The notes below the pieces were generated by a model that was not told where the DNA came from, searched no databases, and was given only the letters and a program-made list of their open reading frames with translations. DNA of 24,804 bases from an uncultured Sutterella sp. Its GTDB lineage: Bacteria > Pseudomonadota > Gammaproteobacteria > Burkholderiales > Burkholderiaceae_F. The stretch is taken from NCBI GenBank assembly GCA_902477615.1, contig CABSHY010000002.1, positions 1-24,804 of the forward strand, given 5' to 3'. The position numbers and the translations under genes were made by a program. This document shows positions 6,938 through 16,110 of the stretch, piece after piece. Every line of letters starts with the position of its first letter. Position 1 is the first letter of the stretch.

Positions 6938-8908
6938 ATGGCAACAAGTAAGCGTGCTGATTACGGCGAATCGAGTATTAAGGTCTTAAAAGGTCTTGAA
7001 CCTGTCAAGCAACGTCCGGGGATGTACACCCTCACGGACAACCCTTTGCACATCATTCAAGAAGTGATTGATAACTCCAGCGACGAAGTGTTGGCTGGCG
7101 GCGCCTCTCGTATTGAGGTGACATTACATACGGACGGATCTGTGACGGTTTTGGATGATGGTCGCGGTATCCCTGTCGGTATTCATGAGGAAGAAGGGGT
7201 TCCTGCTGTTCAGTTGGTGTTTACGCAATTGCACGCGGGCGGTAAGTTTGAAAAGGATTCGGGTGGAGCCTACTCCTTTGCGGGCGGCCTTCACGGTGTC
7301 GGTGTTTCTGTTACCAATGCTTTGTCTACGCGTATGGAAGTGACGGTGTGGCGTGAAGGTAAAGAGCACCGCATTGTGTTTGCCGATGGTAATGTTATTG
7401 AACCCTTAACGAGCGTGAAGAGCTCTCGTCCTAAGTCTCAAACCGGTACGCGCGTTCGCGCTTGGCCCGATCCTCGTTATTTTGATAGTCCTACGGTGCC
7501 CGCGGAGCAATTGGTTCGCCTTTTGCGCTCTAAGGCCGTGTTGATGCCGGGCTGCGAAGTGGTGTTGATCAATGAGAAAAACGAAACGACGCAAAGTTGG
7601 AAGTTTGACGGCGGTCTTCGTGAGTACTTGATGAGTGAGTTGACGGCTGATCCTTTGATCGAACCTTTTGAGTCACAAGGCTATGCAGAAGATGATTCGA
7701 TGGGTTTTGCCGTAGGTGAAGGCGCTTCTTGGGTGGTCGTTTGGCAAGAAGAGGGCAGCACCGTTCGTGAAAGTTATGTGAACTTGATTCCGACGCCTGC
7801 CGGTGGTACGCATGAATCGGGTTTGCGCGAAGGGCTTTACTTGGCCATGAAGGCTTTTATCGAAGCCCATGGCTTGATGCAAAAAAATGTCAAGTTATTA
7901 ACTGAAGACGTCTTTGCTCGTGCGTCCTGCATTTTGAGTGCCAAGGTATTGGATCCGCAATTCCAAGGTCAAACAAAAGAACGTTTAAATAACCGCGACG
8001 CATTGCGTTTGGTGAGTAACTTTGTTCGTACGCAGTTTGAATTCTGGCTCAATAGCCACGTCGAAGACGGTAAGAAGTTGGCCGAACTTGTGATTAAGCA
8101 AGCTCAAGCTCGCCAAAATTCTGCCAAGAAGGTTACCAAGCGCAAGGGCTCGAGTGTCGCCGTGTTGCCGGGTAAATTAACCGACTGCGAAAGCGAAGAT
8201 ATTACTTTAAACGAACTTTTCCTCGTGGAAGGGGATTCGGCTGGCGGTTCTGCAAAATTGGCCCGAGATAAACACTTCCAAGCCATTTTGCCACTTCGAG
8301 GCAAGGTGTTGAATACTTGGGAAGTGGATAGCGATCGTATTTTTGCCAATAACGAAATTCATGACATCTCGGTAGCGATCGGTGTGGATCCTCATGGCTT
8401 TAACGATGAAGCCGATTTGAGTCAGCTACGCTACGGCAAGATCTGCATCATGGCCGATGCAGACGTTGACGGTTCTCACATTCAAGTGTTGTTGTTAACC
8501 CTCTTTTTCAGACACTTCCCGGATTTGATCCGCAAGGGTCATATCTTTGTTTCCCGTCCGCCGCTTTTCCGTGTGGATGTGCCTAAGACCGGTCGCAAGC
8601 CTGCCCGTACCATCTATTGTCTGGACGAGCGCGAGTTAGCTAGTGAGAGAAGAAAACTTGAAATGGAAAAGGTCAATATGGCCAATGTTTCAGTCTCTCG
8701 CTTTAAAGGTTTGGGAGAAATGTCCGATAAGCAATTAAAGGAAACAACCCTAAACCCTGAAACTCGCCGTTTAATGCCTGTCTCTTTCGGTGATTTAGCA
8801 TACGCTGAAAGCCAAGAAATGTTTGATATGCTGATGGGTCGAAGTGAAGCCGCTACGCGTCGAGTGTGGATGGAAAATAACGGCGATCAAGTCGAAGTGG
8901 ATATCTAA
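6938..8908 (+). CDS. parE: DNA topoisomerase IV subunit B
   Basis: ATPase subunit of topoisomerase IV, which decatenates sister chromosomes together with ParC. The protein has 656 residues, slightly longer than the usual 630. The GHKL ATPase motifs are EVIDN (42-46, with the Mg-binding Asn), DDGRGIP (73-79) and GGLHGVGVSVTNALS (about 117-131). The TOPRIM domain carries the EGDSAGG motif with Glu431 and the metal-binding DADVDG (507-512). The C-terminal SRFKGLGEMS segment is conserved in type IIA B subunits. GyrB is unlikely because the next gene is parC and there is no large GyrB insertion. The Shine-Dalgarno signal before the ATG is weak. parC follows 10 bases after the stop. Confidence 0.95.
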   Translation: MATSKRADYGESSIKVLKGLEPVKQRPGMYTLTDNPLHIIQEVIDNSSDEVLAGGASRIEVTLHTDGSVTVLDDGRGIPVGIHEEEGVPAVQLVFTQLHAGGKFEKDSGGAYSFAGGLHGVGVSVTNALSTRMEVTVWREGKEHRIVFADGNVIEPLTSVKSSRPKSQTGTRVRAWPDPRYFDSPTVPAEQLVRLLRSKAVLMPGCEVVLINEKNETTQSWKFDGGLREYLMSELTADPLIEPFESQGYAEDDSMGFAVGEGASWVVVWQEEGSTVRESYVNLIPTPAGGTHESGLREGLYLAMKAFIEAHGLMQKNVKLLTEDVFARASCILSAKVLDPQFQGQTKERLNNRDALRLVSNFVRTQFEFWLNSHVEDGKKLAELVIKQAQARQNSAKKVTKRKGSSVAVLPGKLTDCESEDITLNELFLVEGDSAGGSAKLARDKHFQAILPLRGKVLNTWEVDSDRIFANNEIHDISVAIGVDPHGFNDEADLSQLRYGKICIMADADVDGSHIQVLLLTLFFRHFPDLIRKGHIFVSRPPLFRVDVPKTGRKPARTIYCLDERELASERRKLEMEKVNMANVSVSRFKGLGEMSDKQLKETTLNPETRRLMPVSFGDLAYAESQEMFDMLMGRSEAATRRVWMENNGDQVEVDI

Positions 8909-8918
8909 GGAGACAGAC

Positions 8919-11555
8919 GTGGGGAAACAAGACGAGTTATTCTCTGGCGATCTTTTTGACGTCGAACAAGAAGTCAAAGAAGAAAAGACCGAAGTCAAAC
9001 AAGTTGAAATTGAAAACGATGTGACCATTGAGTCGACTGAAGAAGCACCTATTCAAGTTGAAGGTGCTGTTGCTGTCGTTGAAGACGAAAATACCGAAAT
9101 CAATCCTCAAGAAACGGTCAATGAAGACATTGAACCCGAGATCGAAGTTGAGGCTCCGACACCTATTCAAAATCGCCCGGTACAAAGCGGCGATGATGGT
9201 GAACGTTTGACGTTGGCTCACTTTGCCAGTCACGCCTATTTGGAATACGCCATGTCGGTGGTTAAAGGCCGTGCATTGCCCGATGTAGGCGATGGTCAAA
9301 AACCCGTTCAACGCCGTATCCTCTTTGATATGTACGAGATGGGTTTGGCTCGACCTGAAGCCCGTTTTGTGAAGTGTGCCCGTGTGGTCGGTGACGTTTT
9401 GGGTAAATATCACCCGCATGGTGACTCGGCTGCTTATGAAGCCATGGTGCGTATGGGGCAAGATTTCAATATGCGATACCCCTTGGTTCAAAGTCAAGGT
9501 AACTTCGGTAGTCGTGACGGTGACGGTGCTGCAGCTATGCGTTACACCGAAGCGCGTTTAACGAAGATTTCCCGCCTTTTATTGGAAGAAATCGATGAAG
9601 GCACGGTGGACTTTTTGCCCAACTACGACGGTCACTTTAAAGAACCTGCGATGTTGCCCGCTCGCTTGCCCTTTGTTCTTTTAAATGGTGCGAGCGGTAT
9701 TGCCGTGGGGATGGCAACGGAAATCCCGCCTCACAACTTAAAAGAAGTGGCTAATGCTTGTTTAATGCTTTTGGAAAAGCCCGAGGCCACAATTGATGAA
9801 GTAATGGAGATTTTGCCTGCACCGGACTTTCCGATGGGCGGTCAAATTATCAGCAAAAAAGAAGATATCCGTGATGCCTATGTGAGCGGTCGTGGCAGCA
9901 TCAAAGTTCGTGCTCGCTATCACTTCGAAGAAATGCAACGTGGGAACTGGCGCTTGATTGTGACGGAATTGCCACCCAACACCAGTGCTCAACGCGTTTC
10001 GAATGAATTGGGTGACATTACCAATCCCAAGATTCGTCCGGGCAAGAAGGCCTTGACGGCTGAGCAACAACAAGCTAAGGCCGCCATGCTCGCCATTTTG
10101 GAAACTATTCGGGACGAATCCGATAGTGATAATCCCACGCGTTTGGTGTTTGAACCCAAGAGCAAGAACGTTAACCGTGAAGAGTTCGTCAATGCCTTAT
10201 TGGCTCAAACGAGCATGGAAGGCAACGTCTCAATGAACTTGGTGATGGTGGGCTTGGATGGTAAACCTTGCCAAAAGAATTTATTGACGATTTTGAACGA
10301 ATGGGTTCAATTCCGTCGAGAAACGGTACGTCGTCGTTCGCTATTTAGATTACAAAAGGCTGTGGATCGCATTCACATTTTGGAAGGTCGCCATTTGGTG
10401 TACCTCAATTTGGATGAAGTGATCAGTATTGTTCGTGATGCCGAGGATCCTAAAGTTGCGCTCATGGAACGTTTCCCCTTGTCTGAAATTCAAGCTGAAG
10501 ACATTTTGGAAATCCGTTTGCGTCAATTGGCACGTTTAACCGGTATCAAGATTGAAGCTGAATTAAAGGAACTCAATAAGACGCGTTCTTCTTTGGAACG
10601 TCTCTTAGGCAGCGAAAAATTGTTGACCAACTTGGTTGCCAAGGAAATCTCGCAAGACATGAACGAATTTGGTGACGATCGCCGCACGTTGGTAGAAGAA
10701 GCCATTCGTGCCGAAATGTCTCAATCCGTTTTGGATGAACCCGTGACGGTGGTTATCAGTCAAATGGGCTTTGTGCGTGCTCGCACGGGCCACGGTCATG
10801 ATGCGACAGTAATGAACTACAAGATGGGCGACAGTTACGCTTGGTCTTGCGAGTGTCGTACGACGGACCAAATGGTTGCCATTTCCGATACGGGTCGTGT
10901 GTACACGATCGCAGTTGCGGATTTGCCGAGCGCCAGAGGCGATGGCTTACCCATTAACAGTTTCATTGACTTAGAGTCCGGCACAAAGATCATGGGTTAC
11001 TGTGTGGCAAAGCCCAAGGACAAGATTGTCATGGCCACCACGATGGGTATGGGCTTCGTTTGCGAGTTTAAGGATTTGTTGGCGCGCTTGAAGGTCGGTA
11101 AGAACTTCTTAAAGCTCGAAGAACATGCCGAAGTTTTGGTTCCGCAAGTGGTTGCAGAAGGTCAAACCCATTTGGCTTGTTTGTCTGAACAAGGCCGTTT
11201 GATCATCTTTGACTTAAATGAAGTGCGTCAATTACCGGGTGGCGGTAAGGGTGTGAGCTTGATGGATCTCAATTTGGCAGAAAAACTCTTGATCGCCAAA
11301 CCCATTGCCCCGGAAGGTGTGATGGTGACCGGAACGGGTCGTGGTGGCAAAGATCGCGAATATGCGGTGAAGAAAGCCATTTTGGAATACCACATGGGCC
11401 ATCGTGCTCGTAAGGGTAAACAACTCGATATCCGTTGGAAGGCATTGTCTTTGCAAGATTTACCAGTAAAGGCACCTGCGACAAATCAAGAGGATGGGGA
11501 GCAGAAGGCTGAGGTCGAAGAGACCGAAAGCGGTGATACGCTCAATCTCATCTAG
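8919..11555 (+). CDS. parC: DNA topoisomerase IV subunit A
   Basis: DNA-cleaving subunit of topoisomerase IV. The start is GTG at 8919, with AAGGAG about 6 bases upstream and 10 bases after parE; an in-frame ATG at 8844 lies inside parE and is rejected. The protein has 878 residues against 752 in E. coli. Residues 1 to about 94 form an acidic, Glu/Val-rich, probably disordered extension. The catalytic domain follows: GDGQKPVQRR, HPHGDS with Ser170 and Glu174 (E. coli Ser80/Glu84, both in the quinolone-sensitive state), and the active-site Tyr209 in AAMRYTEARL (E. coli Tyr120). The C-terminal beta-pinwheel ends in a second acidic tail of about 25 residues. It is cotranscribed with parE. Confidence 0.95.
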   Translation: MGKQDELFSGDLFDVEQEVKEEKTEVKQVEIENDVTIESTEEAPIQVEGAVAVVEDENTEINPQETVNEDIEPEIEVEAPTPIQNRPVQSGDDGERLTLAHFASHAYLEYAMSVVKGRALPDVGDGQKPVQRRILFDMYEMGLARPEARFVKCARVVGDVLGKYHPHGDSAAYEAMVRMGQDFNMRYPLVQSQGNFGSRDGDGAAAMRYTEARLTKISRLLLEEIDEGTVDFLPNYDGHFKEPAMLPARLPFVLLNGASGIAVGMATEIPPHNLKEVANACLMLLEKPEATIDEVMEILPAPDFPMGGQIISKKEDIRDAYVSGRGSIKVRARYHFEEMQRGNWRLIVTELPPNTSAQRVSNELGDITNPKIRPGKKALTAEQQQAKAAMLAILETIRDESDSDNPTRLVFEPKSKNVNREEFVNALLAQTSMEGNVSMNLVMVGLDGKPCQKNLLTILNEWVQFRRETVRRRSLFRLQKAVDRIHILEGRHLVYLNLDEVISIVRDAEDPKVALMERFPLSEIQAEDILEIRLRQLARLTGIKIEAELKELNKTRSSLERLLGSEKLLTNLVAKEISQDMNEFGDDRRTLVEEAIRAEMSQSVLDEPVTVVISQMGFVRARTGHGHDATVMNYKMGDSYAWSCECRTTDQMVAISDTGRVYTIAVADLPSARGDGLPINSFIDLESGTKIMGYCVAKPKDKIVMATTMGMGFVCEFKDLLARLKVGKNFLKLEEHAEVLVPQVVAEGQTHLACLSEQGRLIIFDLNEVRQLPGGGKGVSLMDLNLAEKLLIAKPIAPEGVMVTGTGRGGKDREYAVKKAILEYHMGHRARKGKQLDIRWKALSLQDLPVKAPATNQEDGEQKAEVEETESGDTLNLI

Positions 11556-11556
11556 C

Positions 11557-11584
11557 AAAAAAGGCGGAAATTTCCGCCTTTTTT
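11557..11584. terminator. Bidirectional terminator between parC and the autotransporter gene
   Basis: A perfect 28-bp palindrome: six A, GGCGGAAA, then TTTCCGCC and six T. It starts one base after the parC stop and ends 8 bases from the convergent gene's stop, so it can end transcription from both sides. Confidence 0.92.
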
Positions 11585-11592
11585 GATGCCTG

Positions 11593-13887
11593 TTAGTTGA
11601 ATGCGTAGTTCAAAGAAATGCTCGTTTCATAGCGCGGTTTAACGGTTTTGGCGTAACCGGCCGATCCTCGGAATTGCACCTGTCCATGTTTACTGAACAT
11701 CCACGTACCCCCAAGCGTTAACTCACCCCAAGACTCCTGCAAATCTTCGGTTTTGAAAGATTGTGTTTGGGTGTTTTCTCGACCGATCATTTCAATGGAC
11801 TTACCGAATCGATGCGCCCATGCCACTTGTGAGAAAAGCGTATTTCCGGGTGTCGTTTGACTTTGATAACTAAGGGTTGTGCCGAGTTTAACGACGGATT
11901 GATGGTTTTTTCCAGCATCAAACTCAATCCCTTCTTTTTGATTGGTTTTACGATCATCCATCCAATAGGTGTAGCCCGAGATGAAGGGTTCGATAAACCA
12001 AGCCGAGGGCTCGTCTTGCGGTTGAACAAAACCCATGTAAAGGCCCGCACCATAGCTTTGCGTTTTAGAGTTGAAAGCAAGATGCTTTTGAGCTACGCCG
12101 TTCACCAAGAATGCTTGACTGGTCAGATCGGTATTGGCTTCTCCCCAATGAGCCTGAAGGATGAGTCGGTATTTACGCTCCGTACTTAAACCGCCGGCAT
12201 AAAGGCCAAACCCGTACTGATCAATGTCTGCATTGCCCGTATCAAACTTCACATCACCTTGACTGTAGTAGGCAAGAAGGCCTGCGTAGGTCTCATGCAT
12301 TAAGGGCAGAGTGACGTCTTTGTCATAACCCATCGTAAGGGCATTGATTTTTAGTTCTTGCTCACGGGCATCGTTTTCAAAAGAAAGATCTGTTTGACTG
12401 TAGGTGTGATCAACCCAAAGACCGCGTTTGTGACCGGGAAGGGCACGCTCCATCAAATGGGATTGAATGCGAGTGGTGACTTTTTCCACCGCAACCAATT
12501 CGGTGGAAAGCGTATCGAGTTGGTTATTGGCCAAACTTGACGGAGCAATCAAATCGGTACGGATATCGCTGATGACAAAGCCACCCGAGAAACCACTGCC
12601 GAATTCTGACAAGGACTGAAATTTACCCAAGGCGGTTTCGTATTCGGTGACATCGGATTTGAGTGTTATACCACCTGTGTTTTTGTCATAGTGAAGTAAC
12701 GGAATCGCCAAAGGCGCTCGCGTTTCTTTATCACTTCGCTCATCAATGACTTGCACAATGATTTGGACGTTGTCATTGAGTTTGGCGTGAGCATTTTCGA
12801 TATTAACGAGATAAACCTCTTTGCCGTCAACAATGGTGGGACTGCTGTTTTCATCGGTAATGCGAACTCGTAACACAGCACCGTCTTCGATATAGGTAGT
12901 TGACGGTTGATGGTTGTCTGCGTGAATCGGCAAACCCAATCGAACAATGTGATCGGTGAGTGTGATATCGAGAACGCCCCCTTTATTCCAATGGAAGCTT
13001 TCAAACCCATTGTCTTTCGTAGTGTGCCAGGTTGCACCATTGCCGATGGTGATATCAATGCGTCCGTTTTGAATACCACTGGAGTTGTTCCCATCCATTG
13101 CGTAGACGTTGCCGGTGAAGCGGTCTGAAGCGTTAGAGAGATTCAAATAAACTTCACCGTTATCTGTCACACCAATATCACCGAAGATAAATGTATCTCC
13201 GCTACTATGAATGGATAATGAGCTGTTTTTGCCGACGATAGCAGCATGGCCCAAAGAGGTTCCAAGATCGTTTTTGTTGATAGCGGAAAGGTGCAAAGAA
13301 CCTTGATAGTTAAAGGTGCTATTTTCTTCGAGATGTAGCGCAGTTGTTTGCATTTCATCAAGATCGATACCCGGCATGGTTTGAGCAGAAGCTGACAAAT
13401 GCATATTGGCGGGTAATTGTGAGGCCGTGAGTTTGGTGCCATTTAATGCCATTGCCACCGTTGTCATCGTGCCACTCAAGGCTGCCTTGGGATTAGAGAG
13501 TTGGTTTTTAACGCTCAGAGAAAAACTCTTCCCAAAAGAAACGTCACGGTTTTCAATGAGTCCAATGCCGAAAACATCAGCAACATTGTGAGTTGAAAAA
13601 TTTAAATTAAAGTCGGTCAAAAACTTTACTTCAGCGTATTCAGCATTAATGAAAGTCAGATCAGAAACAGGTTCAGCCTTCGCATCAAAATGCACATTGG
13701 CAATATCAATGGTAGAAAAGATGTGTTTATTTTCTTCTAATTTAACAAAGATATTTTCGGGAGGCGGATGCTCGGTGGCTGTCGTTGAAACCAGCTCATG
13801 GTGAAATTCTTCAGCGAGGATGGCTGGGGAACACCCCATGAGTGCCATCGCTACTAAAGCGCTTAAAGGAGAAGAGGATTTATGCAT
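11593..13887 (-). CDS. Autotransporter (type Va secretion) with beta-helical passenger
   Basis: Predicted surface protein of 764 residues. The start is ATG at 13887, behind AAGGAAAG; the frame extends 13 codons further but without a better site. Residues 1-25 form a signal peptide with cleavage expected after AILA; a lipobox-like LMGC lies at 16-19. The passenger (about 26-480) is rich in Asn, Asp, Ser and Thr, with short hydrophobic alternations as in a beta-helix, and has no cysteine in the mature part. From about 490 to the end lies an autotransporter barrel domain (PF03797 type): GLWVDHTY start, alternating aromatic strands, and a C-terminal SISLNYAFN strand recognised by BamA. The passenger function is not recognisable; adhesion is common in the family but is not shown here. 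Confidence 0.85.
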   Translation of the reverse strand: MHKSSSPLSALVAMALMGCSPAILAEEFHHELVSTTATEHPPPENIFVKLEENKHIFSTIDIANVHFDAKAEPVSDLTFINAEYAEVKFLTDFNLNFSTHNVADVFGIGLIENRDVSFGKSFSLSVKNQLSNPKAALSGTMTTVAMALNGTKLTASQLPANMHLSASAQTMPGIDLDEMQTTALHLEENSTFNYQGSLHLSAINKNDLGTSLGHAAIVGKNSSLSIHSSGDTFIFGDIGVTDNGEVYLNLSNASDRFTGNVYAMDGNNSSGIQNGRIDITIGNGATWHTTKDNGFESFHWNKGGVLDITLTDHIVRLGLPIHADNHQPSTTYIEDGAVLRVRITDENSSPTIVDGKEVYLVNIENAHAKLNDNVQIIVQVIDERSDKETRAPLAIPLLHYDKNTGGITLKSDVTEYETALGKFQSLSEFGSGFSGGFVISDIRTDLIAPSSLANNQLDTLSTELVAVEKVTTRIQSHLMERALPGHKRGLWVDHTYSQTDLSFENDAREQELKINALTMGYDKDVTLPLMHETYAGLLAYYSQGDVKFDTGNADIDQYGFGLYAGGLSTERKYRLILQAHWGEANTDLTSQAFLVNGVAQKHLAFNSKTQSYGAGLYMGFVQPQDEPSAWFIEPFISGYTYWMDDRKTNQKEGIEFDAGKNHQSVVKLGTTLSYQSQTTPGNTLFSQVAWAHRFGKSIEMIGRENTQTQSFKTEDLQESWGELTLGGTWMFSKHGQVQFRGSAGYAKTVKPRYETSISLNYAFN

Positions 13888-14037
13888 AAAGCTTTCCTTA
13901 TTTTTGTTGGGAAAGCGAAAAATCATAAGAATGCGAGCGAGTGTTTTTACTGAGAAATATCAAAGAAAATTTCGGAGGTTTTTGATAAGTGCAACCCCTT
14001 ATTTTGGCCAAAGTTGAGAAGTTTTGACATAGCGCAA

Positions 14038-14063
14038 TGCGTGTTAACGCAACACGGTAGAAT
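14038..14063 (+). promoter_or_regulatory. Putative promoter region with inverted repeat
   Basis: TGCGT-GTTA-ACGCA (14038-14051) is a perfect 5-bp inverted repeat just upstream of a -10-like TAGAAT (14058-14063), 25 bases before the spermidine-synthase-like start. A TTGACA at 14024-14029 is too far away for normal spacing (28 bases). It may be an operator, but this is weak. Confidence 0.3.
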
Positions 14064-14088
14064 TAAGGCACGTTTTTGAGGAATTTTT

Positions 14089-14859
14089 ATGGGTAAACAC
14101 ATCCACGTTACCGACCCTTGCGGTGAGATTTTTTATTCGGAAGAAGACGGTTTTCGTTATCTTCATTTTGGCAGTCCTTGGATTCAGGGGGCAATGAAAG
14201 TTCGCCGTCCCTATGAGCTGGTTTTGGAGTACCCGAGGCAGATGATGGCGGTTGGCTTGTTTTATCCGCACCCCAAACACATTTTGCAATTGGGGTTGGG
14301 GGCTGCGTCGCTCACCAAATTCTGTTATCGCTACACCGACGCTCAGGTTGACGTTGTTGAAGTCTCACAACGCGTGGTGGCTGCCGCGTCGCAATGGTTT
14401 AAGTTACCAGAAGAAGACGATCGACTCACGGTGCATTTGGCTGATGCAAAGGAATTTATTGGTCATCGCCGTGGCTATGATAGTCCTGATTGGTTGCAAG
14501 TAGACCTTTATGATGCCGATGCCGAAGGTCCCGTCTACGACGATGTTGAGTTTTATACGATGTGCCGTCGTGCCATGAATAAAGCGGGGAGTGTGGCAAG
14601 TTTTAACCTTTTCGGCAGCTGTTTTGAACCGAGCTTTGAAGCGATTTCTGAAGCGTTCGGTGGCCGAGTATTGGTGATGCCTGAAATTGATGAGGGTAAT
14701 CGCATTGTTTTGGCGTTTGCCGGCGAACGTTGTCCCTTGGATTGGACTGAAATGTATGATCGAGCCAAGCAATTGAAAGAAGCATGGAAGTTACCTGCCA
14801 AGAAGTGGGTCGATGGGATTAAATCGGTTAATGCGCTTGATGGATTAGAAAGTTTGTAG
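14089..14859 (+). CDS. Spermidine synthase-like aminopropyltransferase/methyltransferase-fold protein
   Basis: A soluble Rossmann-fold protein of 256 residues related to SpeE. The nucleotide-binding loop ILQLGLGAAS is at 65-74, and VDVVEVS (about 88-94) is the following acidic strand. The active-site-like segment DLYDADAEGP (139-148) keeps the spaced Asp residues, but the DP of the usual spermidine-synthase motif is missing. The short N-terminal beta domain of SpeE is partly present. No speD, speA or other polyamine gene is nearby, so the substrate is uncertain: it could make a polyamine or belong to the SpeE-like methyltransferases. The start has GAGGAA 6 bases upstream. It is a single-gene unit ended by the hairpin at 14881-14905. 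Confidence 0.75.
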   Translation: MGKHIHVTDPCGEIFYSEEDGFRYLHFGSPWIQGAMKVRRPYELVLEYPRQMMAVGLFYPHPKHILQLGLGAASLTKFCYRYTDAQVDVVEVSQRVVAAASQWFKLPEEDDRLTVHLADAKEFIGHRRGYDSPDWLQVDLYDADAEGPVYDDVEFYTMCRRAMNKAGSVASFNLFGSCFEPSFEAISEAFGGRVLVMPEIDEGNRIVLAFAGERCPLDWTEMYDRAKQLKEAWKLPAKKWVDGIKSVNALDGLESL

Positions 14860-14880
14860 ACAGGTAGTCAAAAAAAGCGA

Positions 14881-14905
14881 ATTGACCGACGAAAAGTCGG
14901 TCAAT
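14881..14905 (+). terminator. Terminator after the spermidine-synthase-like gene
   Basis: A perfect 10-bp stem, ATTGACCGAC (14881-14890) with GTCGGTCAAT (14896-14905), and a GAAAA loop, followed by TTTTG. Confidence 0.92.
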
Positions 14906-14933
14906 TTTTGCGAATAACCCTTGAGAAACAAAG

Positions 14934-14939
14934 TATAAT
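14934..14939 (+). promoter_or_regulatory. -10 element of prfB
   Basis: A perfect TATAAT lies 33 bases before the prfB start. The only -35-like hexamer (TTGCGA, 14908-14913) is 20 bases away, longer than ideal. Confidence 0.5.
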
Positions 14940-14971
14940 TAATCTTTTCCACTTAACTTCATAGTAGGAAT

Positions 14972-16076
14972 ATGGAAGCGGAACGTATAAATCAAATTGA
15001 GGCGAAGATTTCCGACCTCACAGCTCGATTGATTGAGCTGAGGGGGTATCTTTGACATCGACCGTCAAGAGCGTCGATTAGAGGAAGTCAATCGCGAAAT
15101 GGAAAATCCCGCTCTTTGGGATGATCCTGAAAACGCACAAAAAGTCAGCCGTGAGAAAAAACGTTTAGATGGCACGGTTGGCCTATTCAAACAATTAACG
15201 AGCGGCGTCAATGACGCGGCCGAACTCTTTGAACTCTCCATGGCAGAAGAAGACTATCCCAGCGTAGAAGTGGTTGGGGATGAAGTCTTTACGTTGGAAA
15301 AGAGCGTTGAAAAATTAGAGTTTCAACGTATGTTTAACCAACCCATGGATCCCGCCAATTGCTTCATCGAAATCCAGGCCGGTGCCGGTGGTACGGAAGC
15401 TCAAGACTGGGCAAGCATGCTTGAACGCATGTACCTTCGCTACGGTGAACGCCAAGGCTTTACGGTGGAGTTGCAAGAAGAAACCGATGGTGATGTGGCC
15501 GGTATTAAGGGTTGCACCATTTATTTGCAAGGCGACTATGCCTATGGTTTGTTGCGCACGGAAACAGGTGTGCACCGCTTAGTGCGAAAGAGTCCCTTTG
15601 ACTCTAATGCCCGTCGTCATACGTCCTTTGCAAGTGTGTATGTCTATCCGGAAATTGATGATTCCTTTGAAGTGGAAATCAATCCGGCAGACTTGCGAGT
15701 CGACGTCTTCCGCGCTTCGGGTGCCGGTGGTCAGCACATTCAAAAGACCGAGTCGGCTGTGCGTATTACCCACATTCCGACGGGGATTGTGACGGTTTGT
15801 CAAAATGACCGTAGCCAACACCGCAACAAAGAACAAGCCATGGCCCAATTAAAGGCCAAGCTCTACGAAGCTGAAATGCGCAAACGTCGTGAAGTTCAAC
15901 AACAAACGGAAGATGCCAAGAGCGATATTGCTTGGGGCCATCAAATCCGCTCCTATGTGTTGGATCAATCTCGCATTAAGGATTTAAGAACAAACGTTGA
16001 AACCGGCAACACGCAAGCTGTGTTGGATGGTGACTTGGAAGATTTCATTGAGGCTAGCCTCAAGCAAGGCGTGTAA
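14972..16076 (+). CDS. prfB: Peptide chain release factor 2 (programmed +1 frameshift)
   Basis: Recognises UGA and UAA and triggers peptide release on the ribosome. Translation starts at ATG 14972 and reads 27 codons to CTT TGA (in-frame stop 15053-15055). The slippery site CTTTGAC is preceded by the internal Shine-Dalgarno-like AGGGGG (15041-15046), as in E. coli. A +1 shift over T15053 resumes at GAC 15054 and runs to 16076, giving 367 residues (E. coli 365). The stop-codon reading tripeptide SPF is at 207-209 and the catalytic GGQ at 252-254. The shift makes synthesis autoregulated: low RF2 favours shifting. lysS follows after 34 bases, the conserved prfB-lysS pair. An annotation starting at 15099 would lose the first 42 residues. 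Confidence 0.97.
15041..15056 (+). promoter_or_regulatory. prfB +1 recoding site
   Basis: AGGGGGTATCTTTGAC combines a Shine-Dalgarno-like stimulator, the CUU slippery codon and the UGA stop followed by C. It is essentially the same signal as in E. coli prfB. Confidence 0.95.
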
Positions 16077-16110
16077 TAACGTCTAAAGACTACAAAAAAG
16101 GATGCTAAAA

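Noticed and set aside
8937..9497. 186-codon frame antisense to the 5' end of parC
   Set aside because: Phe/His/Asn-rich shadow of the Glu-rich ParC extension and catalytic domain; no ribosome-binding site.
15099..16076. prfB starting at ATG 15099
   Set aside because: The upstream 27 codons plus the frameshift site give a full-length RF2; 15099 is an internal Met.
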